NCBI RefSeq assembly: GCF_018531445.1
Contig: NZ_JAHDTH010000038.1
Coordinates: 1-46,516, forward strand
From: Pseudonocardia lacus
Lineage (GTDB): Bacteria; Actinomycetota; Actinomycetes; Mycobacteriales; Pseudonocardiaceae
Direction: 5' to 3'
Length of the DNA: 46,516 nucleotides
The notes below the pieces were generated by a model. It saw only the letters and a program-made list of their open reading frames with translations, was not told the DNA's origin and made no database searches. The first letter of the stretch is position 1; each line of letters opens with the position of its first letter. A program made the translations under genes and the position numbers. Below are positions 18,242-28,401 of this stretch, in pieces.

Positions 18242-18991
18242 TCAGCGCGAGCGGATCGACTCCTGCAGCGCGGCCAGCCGCTTCTGGAACTCGGCGGAGT
18301 GCACCGATGCGGCCTGCGCCCGCACCTCGACCTCGACGGCCTGTTCCTGGGTGCTCATCGCGGACGTCAGCCGCATCGTCGACTTGGTCGTCACCGCGAG
18401 GTCGCGCGGCAGCCCCGCCGCCCGCGCGGCCATCTCGACGGCGGCGGCGCGCACGTCCTCGGCGACCCGGTGCACCAGCCCGATCCGGACGGCCTCCTCG
18501 GCGTCGACCACCTCGCCGAACAGCGTCAGCGCCGCCGCGCGCTGGTAGCCGAGCACGCGTTGGGCCATCCAGGTGTAGCCGCCGCCGGGGTGCAGGCCCA
18601 GTTGCAGGAACCGGGCGTCGAACTTCGCCCTCGGCCCGGCCAGCCGGACGTCGCAGGCCAGCGCGAGGTTCAGCCCGGCGCCGACGGCGGCGCCGTTGAC
18701 CGCGGCGATCGTGGGCAGCGGGAACTCGGCGACGGCGAGGAACCCGGAGTAGACGCGGCGCAGGACGGCCGGGTCGGCGTCGGCGAGCTCGCCCAGGTCG
18801 CCGCCGGCGCAGAACGCGGGGTCCTCGCCGGTGATGACGACCCCGCCCACGCCGTCGTCGTCCGCGCAGCGCTCCAGCGCGGCGACGAGCTTCCCGGACA
18901 GCTCCAGGTTCATCGCGTTGCGCCGTTCCGGGTTGGACACGGTGAGCACGGCGACGCGGTCGGTGATCTCGGTGCGGACGTCGGTGGCCAT
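18242..18991 (-). CDS. Enoyl-CoA hydratase/isomerase family protein
   Basis: This 249-aa crotonase-fold protein has the first oxyanion-hole segment [19 protein letters not shown] and the second [29 protein letters not shown] with the GAAVGAG turn. It then reads [21 protein letters not shown], where the hydratase glutamate of typical enzymes is replaced by Gly/Tyr context. The exact reaction (hydratase, isomerase or other) is therefore uncertain. I chose ATG 18991 because CAGGAT lies exactly 6 nt upstream (leaderless pattern). It precedes korA on the same strand, but a 163-nt gap with palindromes suggests separate transcription. Confidence 0.88.
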   Translation of the reverse strand: MATDVRTEITDRVAVLTVSNPERRNAMNLELSGKLVAALERCADDDGVGGVVITGEDPAFCAGGDLGELADADPAVLRRVYSGFLAVAEFPLPTIAAVNGAAVGAGLNLALACDVRLAGPRAKFDARFLQLGLHPGGGYTWMAQRVLGYQRAAALTLFGEVVDAEEAVRIGLVHRVAEDVRAAAVEMAARAAGLPRDLAVTTKSTMRLTSAMSTQEQAVEVEVRAQAASVHSAEFQKRLAALQESIRSR

Positions 18992-19137
18992 GCGGTGATC
19001 CTGCCCGTTCGGGCCCGGTCGTGGCGGGTCGCGCACGTCACGCGGCTCCCGCGACGCCCCCGGAACACCGCCCGACCGTGGCTCGTTCACCCGGTGGAGT
19101 TGGTCGGAATGAGGACCCTGAAAGGACGGGTCGCGCA

Positions 19138-19998
19138 GTGCACAGGCACCTGAACGGGCTGAAGACCGCGCTGCTCCTCGGCGGGATGACGGCGCTCGTG
19201 CTGCTGGTGGGCTCGCTGTTCGGGCGCACCGGGCTGGTGGTCGCCGCGGTGGTCGCGGTGGGCGTGAACGGCTACGCCTACGTCAACTCCGACACGCTCG
19301 CCCTGCGGGCCATGCACGCCCGCCCGGTCTCCGAGCTCGAAGCGCCGGTGATGTACCGGATCGTGCGCGAGCTCTCCCGGGCGGCGCGCCAGCCCATGCC
19401 GCGGCTCTACATCAGCCCCACCGCCGCCCCCAACGCGTTCGCCACCGGCCGCGGCCCCCGCCACGCCGCGGTGTGCGCGACGACGGGCCTGCTGGCGATG
19501 CTCGACGAGCGCGAGTTGCGGGCGGTGCTCGGCCACGAGCTCTCCCACGTCTACAACCGCGACATCCTCATCTCCTCGGTCGCCGGCGCGCTGGCCTCGA
19601 TGATCGGCCTGCTGGCCAACCTGGCGATGTTCGCCGGGCTGTTCGGCGGCGACTCCGACGACCGCCCCAACCCGCTCGCCGTGCTGCTGATCGCGCTGCT
19701 CGGGCCGGTGGCCGCGGCCATCGTGCAGATGGGGGTGAGCCGGTCGCGGGAGTTCCAGGCCGACGCGAGCGGCGCCGAGCTCACCGGCGACCCGCTCGCG
19801 CTGGCCTCGGCGCTGGCCAAGCTGGAGGTCGGCACGCAGCGCGCCCCGCTCGCGCCCGAGCCCCGGCTGACCGCCCAGTCGCACCTGATGATCGCCAGCC
19901 CGTTCCGCGTGGGCGACTCGATGACCAGGCTGTTCTCCACGCACCCGCCCATCGAGGAGCGGATCCGCCGGCTGCGCGAGCTGGCCGGCCGGCGCTGA
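19138..19998 (+). CDS. htpX: HtpX-family membrane zinc metalloprotease
   Basis: This 286-aa M48B peptidase degrades misfolded membrane proteins. Two N-terminal helices ([39 protein letters not shown]) are followed by the zinc motif [13 protein letters not shown], two more helices ([41 protein letters not shown]) and the third ligand region [13 protein letters not shown]. It ends in [17 protein letters not shown], the family C-terminus. I chose GTG 19138, with AAAGGA 12 nt upstream. A 14-codon frame starting ATG 19109 overlaps this start and could be a leader. Its stop is 3 nt from the convergent SRPBCC gene. Confidence 0.95.
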   Translation: MHRHLNGLKTALLLGGMTALVLLVGSLFGRTGLVVAAVVAVGVNGYAYVNSDTLALRAMHARPVSELEAPVMYRIVRELSRAARQPMPRLYISPTAAPNAFATGRGPRHAAVCATTGLLAMLDERELRAVLGHELSHVYNRDILISSVAGALASMIGLLANLAMFAGLFGGDSDDRPNPLAVLLIALLGPVAAAIVQMGVSRSREFQADASGAELTGDPLALASALAKLEVGTQRAPLAPEPRLTAQSHLMIASPFRVGDSMTRLFSTHPPIEERIRRLRELAGRR

Positions 19999-20001
19999 CC
20001 G

Positions 20002-20757
20002 TCAGTCCCCGGCGGGCGGCGGGAACAGGCCGGTGAGCCAGGCGTCCCACGCCTTGGAGAGGGTCTCGGTGTCCACCGGTTCGCCGTAGAAGTAGTGGTA
20101 GGCGCTGACCCCGCAGCCGGCGTCCCCCTCGGCGCCGATGCGGTGCAGGCCGTGCGCGGACCGCACGCCGAGGAACTCGGGGGTGGCCACGTCGACCACG
20201 CCGGTGAGCTCCTGCGGGCCGGTCAGCGTCACCCGCTCGCCGACCGCGGGCACGGAGCCCAGCCCGAGACCGCGCAGCAGCACGGGCCACGCCTGCTCCT
20301 TCGAGCCCGGCGCCATGGCCATCGTGAGGACGTTGTGCACCGGCTGCCCCGCGAAGTGCTCCAGGTAGGCGCGCAGGTTGCCGAAGAACAGCGTCCAGCC
20401 CTTGTCGAACGAGTCGTACTCGTCCTCCCAGCCCTCGGCGGTGAAGCCGCTCTGCACGAACCGCAGCACGGTGCCGCCGCCGTCGCGGCCCTCGACCAGG
20501 AACTCGAAGGCCATGTCGGGGCCGTCGCCGGGGCGGGGTTCGCCGTAGCCGAAGCGCCGGCCCGGCTCCCATGCGGTCACCTTGCCGGTACCGGTGAAGG
20601 CGCCCCCGAACGACGCCCTCACCTCGCCGCCCTCGTGCTGCTCCACCTCGTGCGGGACGAACCAGGTCGAGATGCCCGGTCCGGTGGCGATCAGGTCCCA
20701 GACCCGCTCGGGGGACGCGTCCAGCTCGACGGTCTTCTCCAGCTTGCGCTCGGTCAC
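20002..20757 (-). CDS. SRPBCC (AHSA1-like) domain protein
   Basis: This 251-aa protein begins with the activator-of-Hsp90-ATPase-1/START-like fold: KTVELDASPERVWDLIATGPGISTWFVP, then GTGKVTAWEPGRRFGYGE and GWTLFFGNLRAYLEHF at the C-terminal helix (about residues 1-145). A further ~100 residues form a second, less clear half. Such proteins bind hydrophobic ligands, and the ligand is unknown. The GTG overlaps the stop of the upstream ArsR gene (GTGA), the very common ArsR-SRPBCC pairing in which the regulator controls its partner. Confidence 0.85.
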   Translation of the reverse strand: MTERKLEKTVELDASPERVWDLIATGPGISTWFVPHEVEQHEGGEVRASFGGAFTGTGKVTAWEPGRRFGYGEPRPGDGPDMAFEFLVEGRDGGGTVLRFVQSGFTAEGWEDEYDSFDKGWTLFFGNLRAYLEHFAGQPVHNVLTMAMAPGSKEQAWPVLLRGLGLGSVPAVGERVTLTGPQELTGVVDVATPEFLGVRSAHGLHRIGAEGDAGCGVSAYHYFYGEPVDTETLSKAWDAWLTGLFPPPAGD

Positions 20758-21344
20758 GGTTGTTCCTCTCGGTGGACGGGGTGCACGGCGACGACGACGC
20801 GGTGCGGACGGCCGCCGGGCGCGGACTCGTCGTGGTACTTGCCGACCAGTCGGGTCACGGCGTCGGCCAACTCCTCGGCGAACGCGGCCCGGTCGGCGGC
20901 CGAGGCGAAGCGGACCTCGCCGTCGGCGGCGAACGTGGCGACCCGTTTGCCGGTGGCGGCGGCGCCGGTCAGCAGGGCGCCGACCTCGCGGATGGTCCGC
21001 GCGGCCACGGCGACCAGCCAGCGGGCGGAGAGCCGGTCGGGCGCGCGGTCGGGGTCGGGGGCGAGCGCGCCCAGCGCGGCGGGTGAGATCACGTAGCTGG
21101 CCGCGCTGGCCCGCATCACCCGCTCGGTCATGTTGCCGCGCCTGCGTTCCTCGACGAGTTCGACGAGGCCGTGCTCGGCGAGGACGCGGAGGTGATAGTT
21201 GATCTTCTGGCGGGGGATGCCGACCCGCGTGGCGAGCCCGCTCGCCGACGCCGGCTCGGCCAGCTCGGCGAGCAGCCGGGCCCGCATCGGGTCGAGCGAG
21301 ACCTCCGCGGCCGCGGCTCGGTCGATCACTCCCAGTTCCTGCAT
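20754..21344 (-). CDS. ArsR-family winged-helix regulator
   Basis: This 196-aa protein has an N-terminal winged helix: LDPMRARLLAELAEPASASGLATRVGIPRQKINYHLRVLAEHGLVELVEERRRG (about residues 17-70). The rest is an alanine-rich helical region that may bind a ligand or dimerise. No cysteine metal-site motif is seen, so metal sensing is unlikely. It is divergent from an AraC gene and co-transcribed with the SRPBCC gene. Its own promoter region is a conspicuous AT-rich island with an inverted repeat, so autoregulation is likely. Confidence 0.88.
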   Translation of the reverse strand: MQELGVIDRAAAAEVSLDPMRARLLAELAEPASASGLATRVGIPRQKINYHLRVLAEHGLVELVEERRRGNMTERVMRASAASYVISPAALGALAPDPDRAPDRLSARWLVAVAARTIREVGALLTGAAATGKRVATFAADGEVRFASAADRAAFAEELADAVTRLVGKYHDESAPGGRPHRVVVAVHPVHREEQP

Positions 21345-21350
21345 GGGTCG

Positions 21351-21379
21351 ACGGTCTCACCGACAAGAAAATTTGTCAA
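21351..21379 (-). promoter_or_regulatory. Promoter and candidate operator of the ArsR gene
   Basis: On the minus strand TTGACA (21379-21374) is 17 nt from GACCGT, which is 6 nt before the ATG at 21344. The -35/spacer contains the inverted repeat GACAA-N6-TTGTC (21362-21377) in an unusually AT-rich patch for this genome. Repressor binding here would block RNA polymerase. The divergent AraC start at 21422 is only 45 nt away and could be affected too. Confidence 0.5.
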
Positions 21380-21421
21380 CGACGGGATGTGCTTGTCGGT
21401 GCCGAGCGGCATCCTGGTCCC

Positions 21422-22249
21422 ATGACCGGCCCGGACGTCTCCACGACGAGCGAGTACGGGGTGCTGGGCGTCCGCGACGTCGACTTCTCGCTCGACCGCT
21501 ACCCCCCGTCGGGCGACCTGTCGGCCCTGGTCGAGCGCCACTGGCTGGTCTCGTGGGAGCTGCCGCCCGGCCGCGAGGCCTCGGTCACCCTGCTGCCGCA
21601 CCCGTGCGTCAACGTCGTGCTCGACGCCGGCCGCCTCGCCGTCTGCGGCGTCGGCCGCGACCGGTTCACCTACGCCTACCGGGGCCAGGGGCGCGTCTTC
21701 GGCGTGAAGTTCCGCCCCGGGGGCTTCCTGCCCTTCCTCGGGCGCCCGCTGTCCGACATCACCGGCGCGGTGCTCCCGGCCGAGCAGCTGTGGGGCCCCG
21801 CCGCCGGTGCGCTCGCCGCCCGGATGTCGGCCGCCCCCGGCGTCGACGAGCTCGTCGGCCGCGTCGAGGCGTTCCTGCGCGAGCGCTGGCCGCCGGACGA
21901 CCCGCAGGTCGCCTACGTCGGCCGGATCGTCGCCGCCCTGCTGCACGACCGCACCATCGCCCGCGTCGACGACGTCACCGAGCGCTTCAACATCGCTCCG
22001 CGCACGCTGCAGCGGCTGTTCGCGCGGTACGTGGGCGTGAGCCCGAAGTGGGTGCTGCGCCGGTACCGGCTGCACGAGGCCGCCGCTGTGCTCGACCGCG
22101 AGCAGCACCGCCCGTGGGCCGAGGTGGCGGCCGAGCTCGGCTACTTCGACCAGTCGCACTTCATCCGCGACTTCACCGCGGCGGTCGGGATGACGCCGGT
22201 CGCCTACGCCCAGGCGTGCCGGCGGAAGCAGGCCCCGGTCCGGGCGTAG
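21422..22249 (+). CDS. AraC-family regulator (DUF6597-like N-terminus)
   Basis: This 275-aa protein has an N-terminal region (YPPSGDLSALVERHWLVSWELP through RVFGVKFRPGGFLPFLGRPL) of the DUF6597 type. The C-terminal AraC double helix-turn-helix reads VDDVTERFNIAPRTLQRLFARYVGVSPKWVLRRYRLHEA and then WAEVAAELGYFDQSHFIRDFTAAVGMTPVAY. I chose ATG 21422; an earlier in-frame start at 21389 lies in the divergent promoter. No Shine-Dalgarno sequence is seen. The target is not evident; the neighbouring ArsR-SRPBCC pair is one possibility. Confidence 0.9.
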   Translation: MTGPDVSTTSEYGVLGVRDVDFSLDRYPPSGDLSALVERHWLVSWELPPGREASVTLLPHPCVNVVLDAGRLAVCGVGRDRFTYAYRGQGRVFGVKFRPGGFLPFLGRPLSDITGAVLPAEQLWGPAAGALAARMSAAPGVDELVGRVEAFLRERWPPDDPQVAYVGRIVAALLHDRTIARVDDVTERFNIAPRTLQRLFARYVGVSPKWVLRRYRLHEAAAVLDREQHRPWAEVAAELGYFDQSHFIRDFTAAVGMTPVAYAQACRRKQAPVRA

Positions 22250-22351
22250 CCAACCCGACATCGCCGCCGACCGCGCATCGCCCGTCGAGTCTGACCGAAA
22301 GCGCCATTCGCTCTACTGTTCGCGCCGCCGGACGTCGGCCATCCTGGCGCG

Positions 22352-23074
22352 ATGACGGACGTACGGGTGCGGCAGGGTGGCCGCGGCGGACCCACGGTGC
22401 TGCTGCTGCACGGGCTCGGGGCCACGGGCGACGTGTGGAACGGGCTCACCGCCCTGCTCCCGGGGGCCTGGGTCGCTCCCGACCTCCCCGGGCACGGCGG
22501 CTCGGCGCCGCTGGACAAGTACAGCTTCGCCGACGTGGCCGCGGTCCTCGCCGACCTCGTCGACCCGGACGGCACGGTGGTGCTCGGTCACTCGTTCGGC
22601 GGCGTGGTGGGCCTGCACCTGGCCACCCGGCCGGGCGTGCTGGCCGTGGTGGGCCTGGGCATCAAGGTCGTCTGGACCCCGGACGAGCTGGCCCGGGCCG
22701 CCGCGCTCGCCGCCCGCGAGCCGGCCCGGTTCGACACCCGGGCCGCGGCGGTGGCCCGGCACCTGCGCCAGGCCGGCCTGGACGGGCTGGTGCACCCCGA
22801 CTCTCCGGAGGCCGGGTCCGGTGTCCTCGAGGAGCTGGACGGGCGCTGGCGCCCGGTGCTCGACCAGCGCGCCTTCGGCGTCGGCGACCCGCAGGTCGCG
22901 GCGCTGGTCGACGCGAGCCCGGTGCCCGTGCTGCTCGCCCGCGGCGAGCGCGACCAGATGGTCACCACCGAGCAGCTGGCCGAGCTGGTCCCCGAGCCCG
23001 TCGACCTGCCGGGGCTGGGGCACAACGCGCACGTGGAGGACCCGGCCTCGGTGCTGAGCCTCCTGCCGGCCTGA
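22352..23074 (+). CDS. Alpha/beta-fold hydrolase
   Basis: This 240-aa hydrolase has the oxyanion segment LLLHGLGATGDVWNGL, nucleophile elbow LGHSFGG (Ser), acid candidate in LLARGERDQM, and catalytic His in LGHNAHVED. The cap is minimal. The substrate is unknown. The ATG has CATCCT exactly 6 nt upstream (22340-22345) and no Shine-Dalgarno sequence, so a leaderless monocistronic transcript is likely. The 72-bp palindromic element begins 18 nt after the stop. Confidence 0.88.
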   Translation: MTDVRVRQGGRGGPTVLLLHGLGATGDVWNGLTALLPGAWVAPDLPGHGGSAPLDKYSFADVAAVLADLVDPDGTVVLGHSFGGVVGLHLATRPGVLAVVGLGIKVVWTPDELARAAALAAREPARFDTRAAAVARHLRQAGLDGLVHPDSPEAGSGVLEELDGRWRPVLDQRAFGVGDPQVAALVDASPVPVLLARGERDQMVTTEQLAELVPEPVDLPGLGHNAHVEDPASVLSLLPA

Positions 23075-23092
23075 CGGAACCCGCCCCGCGGT

Positions 23093-23164
23093 GTCTTCGC
23101 AGGGGCGGTGTGGTCGGCGCAGAGTCCACAGCACCTGCGAGGACAACGGGGACTCTGCGAAGAC
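23093..23164. repeat. 72-bp palindromic element, copy B
   Basis: It has the same architecture as 14892-14963: GTCTTCGCAG (23093) and GTCGGCGCAG (23113) forward, then CTGCGAGGAC (23135) and CTGCGAAGAC (23155) inverted, with identical spacings. The outer pair GTCTTCGCAG/CTGCGAAGAC is perfectly complementary and differs from copy A by a paired C-G to T-A change. A fifth degenerate unit follows at 23175. The remaining gap to 23226 shows nothing else. Confidence 0.7.
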
Positions 23165-23226
23165 GGCGTCGACCTTGCCGCGGCGCGCCGGCGAGCGACG
23201 ACCGGTGAACGCCCGTGGCCACCGCG

Positions 23227-23538
23227 CTAGTTGTCGGCGGCTTCCAGGCGGTCGAGCTGGGCGATGGTGCGCTGCAGCAGGATGGCCAGGTCGACGCGGC
23301 CCTCGCGCAGCGACGCCACGACCTCCCGGTCGAGGTCGAGCGCCTCGGCCCGGCGCACGAACTTGTCGTGCGCGGCCAGGGTGGCGGTCTGCAGTTCGAT
23401 CATGCGGCCGAGCGCGGCGCGGTACTCGTCGGGCCGGTCGCGCACGAGCTTGGCGTCGAGGGTGGCGTCGAGCGACGCCTCGGACAACGCCAGGTAGGCG
23501 TCCCGCTCGGCCTGCAGGGCGTCCGGTTCGCTGTCCAT
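23227..23538 (-). CDS. Small helical hypothetical protein
   Basis: This 103-aa acidic protein appears entirely helical, with heptad-like stretches (ALQAERDAYLALSEASLDATLDAKL; MIELQTATLAAHDKFVRRAEAL; LAILLQRTIAQLDRLEAA). There are no cysteines, signal peptide or membrane segment. I do not recognise a family. The start ATG has TAGCCT 7 nt upstream on the same strand (23546-23551) and no Shine-Dalgarno sequence, which supports a real, separately transcribed gene. Third-position GC is high, as in neighbours. Confidence 0.7.
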   Translation of the reverse strand: MDSEPDALQAERDAYLALSEASLDATLDAKLVRDRPDEYRAALGRMIELQTATLAAHDKFVRRAEALDLDREVVASLREGRVDLAILLQRTIAQLDRLEAADN

Positions 23539-23669
23539 CCCGAAGAGGCTAGTGGTGCGCCGACCCCGATCGGGTGACCCGGGTCGGAGCCGGCCCGGAC
23601 CGACGGGAACCCGTCACCGTCCGGGCCCGGGACGTCGCGGAGCGTCCGGTTCCTGTCGGTGGTCGCGGT

Positions 23670-23706
23670 TACCGTCGCCCCATGACATTCCGTGCAGAGG
23701 TGATCA
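23670..23706 (+). pseudogene. Orphan leaderless promoter and start of a truncated gene (DUF1905-like?)
   Basis: TACCGT (23670-23675) lies exactly 6 nt before an ATG at 23682 that opens MTFRAEVITK, after which the frame runs antisense through the convergent hydrolase gene with implausible Arg/Cys/Gly composition. MTFRAEV is, from memory, how many DUF1905-domain proteins begin. I read this as the surviving promoter and first codons of a gene whose body was deleted. The region 23539-23703 holds nothing else. Confidence 0.35.
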
Positions 23707-24636
23707 CGAAGCGGCGCCCGAGCGGTGCGCCGGAGCAGCCGGCGGGGCGTCGGTGTCCGTGTCGGTGTCGTGGCGGGCCAGGAACGCGCCGACGAGCCGG
23801 CCCACCTCGTCGGCCCGCTCCACCTGCGGCATGTGGCCCACCCCGCCGTAGACGTGGGTCTGCGCGTGCGGCAGCAGGTCCAGCGCCGCCCGGAGGTGGT
23901 GCGGGGGCAGCACGCGGTCGCGGTCGCCCCACAGGATCAGCGTCGGGCGCGGGTGCGCCGCCACGCCCTCCAGCAGCCTGGTGCGCCAGTCCGTCCGCAC
24001 CCCGCGGAAGGTGCCCAGCGCCCGCCCCGCCTCCAGGAACGCGGTCGCCGTGCCGGGCCGCTGCGCCACGGCCATCGCGTGGTCGACCCGTTCCTCGGTG
24101 GCGAACGCCGGGTCGGCGAACAGGGCCTGCTCCGCGCGCCGGGTCGAACCGCGGCTGGGCCGCAGCAGCAGCTTCCCGAGGCCGGGCACCGCCAGCAGCC
24201 GCAGCGCGGCCGTCACCTCCCGGCCGAAGCCCGCGCTGTTCACCAGCGTCAGGCTGCGCACCCGCGCCGGGCGGCCGGCCAGCACCTGCAGCGCGACCGC
24301 ACCGCCCAAGCTGTTGCCCAGCACGTGCACCGGCCCGGTCTCGTCGAGCGCGTCCAGGGTGGCCAGCACGCCGTCGGCCAGGTCGGGCAGCACGTCGTCG
24401 GCATCCCGCGGCGGCGAGCCGGTCCGGGGCAGCCGGTCGGAGAACCCGAAGCCCGGCAGGTCCAGGCTGATCATCCGGCGCCCGACGGCGAGCCGGTCGT
24501 GCTGGGGCTCCCAGTCCTGCAGGGTGCGCCCGATGCCGTGCAGCGCGACGACGGTCGGCAGGCCGCGGTCGCCGGTGTCGCGGACGTGGATGCGGGCCCC
24601 GCCGACGGCCACGAACCGGGTCCCGGCCGGGGTCAT
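23704..24636 (-). CDS. Alpha/beta-fold hydrolase of the Baeyer-Villiger cluster
   Basis: This 310-aa hydrolase has VVALHGIGRTLQDW (oxyanion hole), nucleophile VLGNSLGGAV (Ser), acid LILWGDRDRV and His in YGGVGHMPQVE. The C-terminal ~20 residues are a DTDTDTDAPPAAP-type low-complexity tail next to the truncated-gene junction. Its ATG overlaps the stop of the upstream SDR gene. In this operon the natural job would be to cleave the ester or lactone made by the monooxygenase; that is inference from the order of genes. Confidence 0.88.
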   Translation of the reverse strand: MTPAGTRFVAVGGARIHVRDTGDRGLPTVVALHGIGRTLQDWEPQHDRLAVGRRMISLDLPGFGFSDRLPRTGSPPRDADDVLPDLADGVLATLDALDETGPVHVLGNSLGGAVALQVLAGRPARVRSLTLVNSAGFGREVTAALRLLAVPGLGKLLLRPSRGSTRRAEQALFADPAFATEERVDHAMAVAQRPGTATAFLEAGRALGTFRGVRTDWRTRLLEGVAAHPRPTLILWGDRDRVLPPHHLRAALDLLPHAQTHVYGGVGHMPQVERADEVGRLVGAFLARHDTDTDTDAPPAAPAHRSGAAS

Positions 24637-25501
24637 CGGGAGCGTTCCCTGGCGCCGCGGGCGGGAGCGCTCCCGCGGTTGGTGGCCGCGGCCAGCAGCG
24701 CGATGTGCCCGGCGGGCAGCAGCCGGGCCAGCACGTCCAGCACGCGGGCCTCCGGGGTGATGAGCACTCGCGCCTTGCGCCGCTCGACGCCGCGCAGGAT
24801 CTCCTCGGCGGCCTTCTCGGGCGGGTAGTCGAGCAGCTTCGCGAAGGCCTCGCGCCCCTGGTCGACCTCGCCCTCGGGGGAGCCGGCGGCGATGCGGGCG
24901 CTCTCGGCGATCCGCGTGCGGATCCCGCCGGGATGCACGGTGGTCACCCCGGTGCCGTGCACGGCGAGTTCGGCGCGCAGCGCCTGGCTGAGCCCGCGCA
25001 GCGCGAACTTGCTGGCCGCGTACGCCGACTGCCCGCCGGGCGCGATCAGCCCGAACAGGCTCGACAGGTTCACCAGGTGGCTGCCCGGCTCGGCCAGCAG
25101 CGACGGGAGGAGGTGGTGGGTCAGCAGCAGCGGCGCCCGGAAGTTGACGTCCATGACCCACTCGAACTCGTCCAGGCTCAGGTGCTCGAAGCGCCCGCCC
25201 AGCGCGACGCCCGCGTTGTTCACCAGCAGGCCGATGCGGGGGTGCGCCCCGGCGATGCGCTCGGCCTCGGCGACGGTGGCCGCCCGGTCGGCCAGGTCGA
25301 CGACCGCGGTCTCGACGGTGATGCCCGGGTGCGCCGTGCGGATCCGCTCGGTCACCTGGTCGAGGCGGGCGGCGTCGCGGTCGAGCAGCACGAGGTCGCT
25401 GCCGCGCACGGCCAGCCCGTACGCCAACTGCTCGCCGATGCCGCTGGCGGCCCCGGTGAGCACGGCGGTGCGCCCGGCGAAGCGGTAGGGCTGTCGACGG
25501 C

Positions 25502-25505
<4 letters not shown>
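24633..25505 (-). CDS. Short-chain dehydrogenase/reductase
   Basis: This 290-aa Rossmann-fold oxidoreductase has TGAASGIGEQLAYGLA (cofactor motif TGxxxGxG), LLDRD after beta-2 (an Asp, favouring NAD), LVNNAGVAL, and the catalytic SAYAASKFALRG (YxxxK). The C-terminal basic tail ends RGARERSR. ATGA overlaps at both ends tie it to the monooxygenase upstream and the hydrolase downstream. In mycobacteria the mymA operon carries a comparable SDR (SadH). Oxidation of an alcohol to the ketone substrate of the monooxygenase is a reasonable inference. Confidence 0.9.
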
Positions 25506-27028
<1,523 letters not shown>

Positions 27029-27129
27029 AGCGGGCTCCTTCGGCAGCGGACGGTCCTCGCCGGACCAGTCTTCCCGCGATCGCGGCGGCGGACTTGCCCC
27101 CGCGCGACACATCCTTACCCTCGCACGAC

Positions 27130-28401
27130 ATGGACCCGATGGTGCGCGCCGCCGGGCTGCGCGGGATCGGGCCGCTGGTCGACCGCCTCGGCGGCGACGG
27201 CCGCGGGCTGCTGGCCCGCTTCGGCATCCCACCCGGCGCCGTCGACAGCGACGAGGCCGTCGTGCGGGCGGCGGCCGCGGCGCGGGTGCTGGAGGTGGCG
27301 GCGGCCGAGCTGACCTGCCCCGACCTGGGCCTGCGGCTGGCCGAGCAGCAGGACGCCGGCGTGCTCGGCCCGCTGGCGATCGCGATCGAGAACTCCCCGA
27401 CCGTGGGCGAGGCGCTCGACTGCGTCACCCGCTACCTGTTCGTGCACAGCCCCGCGCTGAGCGTCCGCCGCGTGCCCGACCCCGACGCCCGCCCGGGCGT
27501 CATCGGCCTGCGCTACGCCGGCACCGGGCCCGGCCGGCTGAGCCCGCAGGTCGCCGACCTCGGCCTCGGGCTGTTCCACCGGATCATCCGGCTGCTGCAC
27601 GGCGACCACCGCGGCGGCGCGTACGGGCTGCGCTCGGTGCACCTCCCGCACCCGCCGCTGGCCCCGGTCGCCCGCTACACCGGGTTCTTCGGCGCCGACG
27701 TCCGCTTCGACCAGCCCGACGCCGTCCTGCGGGTGCCCAGCGGCATCACCGCCACCCCGGTGCCGGGCGGCGACCGGCTGCTGCGCGACATCGCACTGGA
27801 CTACCTGGCCAGCCACTTCACCGAGCCGGGGCGCACGGTCACCGGCCGGGTGCGGCTGCTGCTCGGGCAGGCGGTGGGGTCGTCGCCGGTGCGCATCGAG
27901 GCCATCGCCTCGCTGCTGCAGCTGCACCCGCGTACCCTGCAGCGCCGTCTCGCCGCCGAGTCCACCACCTTCGAGGCCGTGCTCGACGGCGTCCGCCGCG
28001 ACCTCGCCCACCACCTGATCACCACGACCGGCCTGCCGTTCGGCCAGGTCACGGCGATGGTGGGGCTGACGGAGCAGTCGGCGCTGAGCCGGGCGGCGCG
28101 GCGGTGGTTCGGGTGCTCGCCCCGCGAGCTGCGCCGCGGCGCGGCCGTGTTGACCTCGACCCGGGTTGAGGGCGCAGGGTCGTCGGCATGGACACGATCG
28201 AGGCCGACACCCGCACTGCCGACCTGGACGCCATCGCGCGCGTGGTCGCCGCCGTCGAGCACGCCCAGGCGAACGAGCTCGTGGACGAGTTCGTCGCCCA
28301 GTTCCGCCCCGATGCGATCTGGACGACGGGCGGCGGGCACGTGCTGCTCGGCCGCGACGCGATCGCCGCGTTCACCGCGCAGGTGCTGCCCGGCGCGATG
28401 A
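27130..28401 (+). CDS. AraC-family regulator (VirS-like) with anomalous C-terminal extension
   Basis: The first ~340 residues are a complete regulator: an arabinose-binding-like N-terminal domain (GPLAIAIENSPTVGEALDCVTRYLFVHSPALS) and a C-terminal HTH (VRIEAIASLLQLHPRTLQRRLAAE; FGQVTAMVGLTEQSALSRAARRWFGCSPRELRR). The frame then continues ~85 residues of Ser/Arg/Pro/Thr-rich sequence to a TGA at 28401, overlapping the SnoaL gene by 214 nt in another frame. The domain should end near 28140, and TGA triplets lie just there in the other frames, so a frameshift or lost stop is likely. ATG 27130 follows TACCCT by 8 nt. It is divergent from the monooxygenase operon and its likely regulator. Confidence 0.8.
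   Translation: MDPMVRAAGLRGIGPLVDRLGGDGRGLLARFGIPPGAVDSDEAVVRAAAAARVLEVAAAELTCPDLGLRLAEQQDAGVLGPLAIAIENSPTVGEALDCVTRYLFVHSPALSVRRVPDPDARPGVIGLRYAGTGPGRLSPQVADLGLGLFHRIIRLLHGDHRGGAYGLRSVHLPHPPLAPVARYTGFFGADVRFDQPDAVLRVPSGITATPVPGGDRLLRDIALDYLASHFTEPGRTVTGRVRLLLGQAVGSSPVRIEAIASLLQLHPRTLQRRLAAESTTFEAVLDGVRRDLAHHLITTTGLPFGQVTAMVGLTEQSALSRAARRWFGCSPRELRRGAAVLTSTRVEGAGSSAWTRSRPTPALPTWTPSRAWSPPSSTPRRTSSWTSSSPSSAPMRSGRRAAGTCCSAATRSPRSPRRCCPAR
28150..28180 (+). promoter_or_regulatory. Candidate promoter of the SnoaL-like gene
   Basis: TTGACC (28150-28155), a 19-nt spacer and CAGGGT (28175-28180), then 7 nt to the ATG at 28188 with no Shine-Dalgarno sequence. It lies within the extended AraC reading frame, another hint that this stretch was originally intergenic. 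Confidence 0.4.

Noticed and set aside
19109..19153. 14-codon frame overlapping the htpX start as a real gene
   Set aside because: It lacks a convincing ribosome-binding site or -10, and is too short to judge. It is kept only as a note under htpX.
22290..22330. Similarity of the AGCGCCATTCGCTCT stretch to sequence near 29550 as a repeat
   Set aside because: Only about ten bases agree and one lies in a coding region; chance in GC-rich DNA is sufficient.
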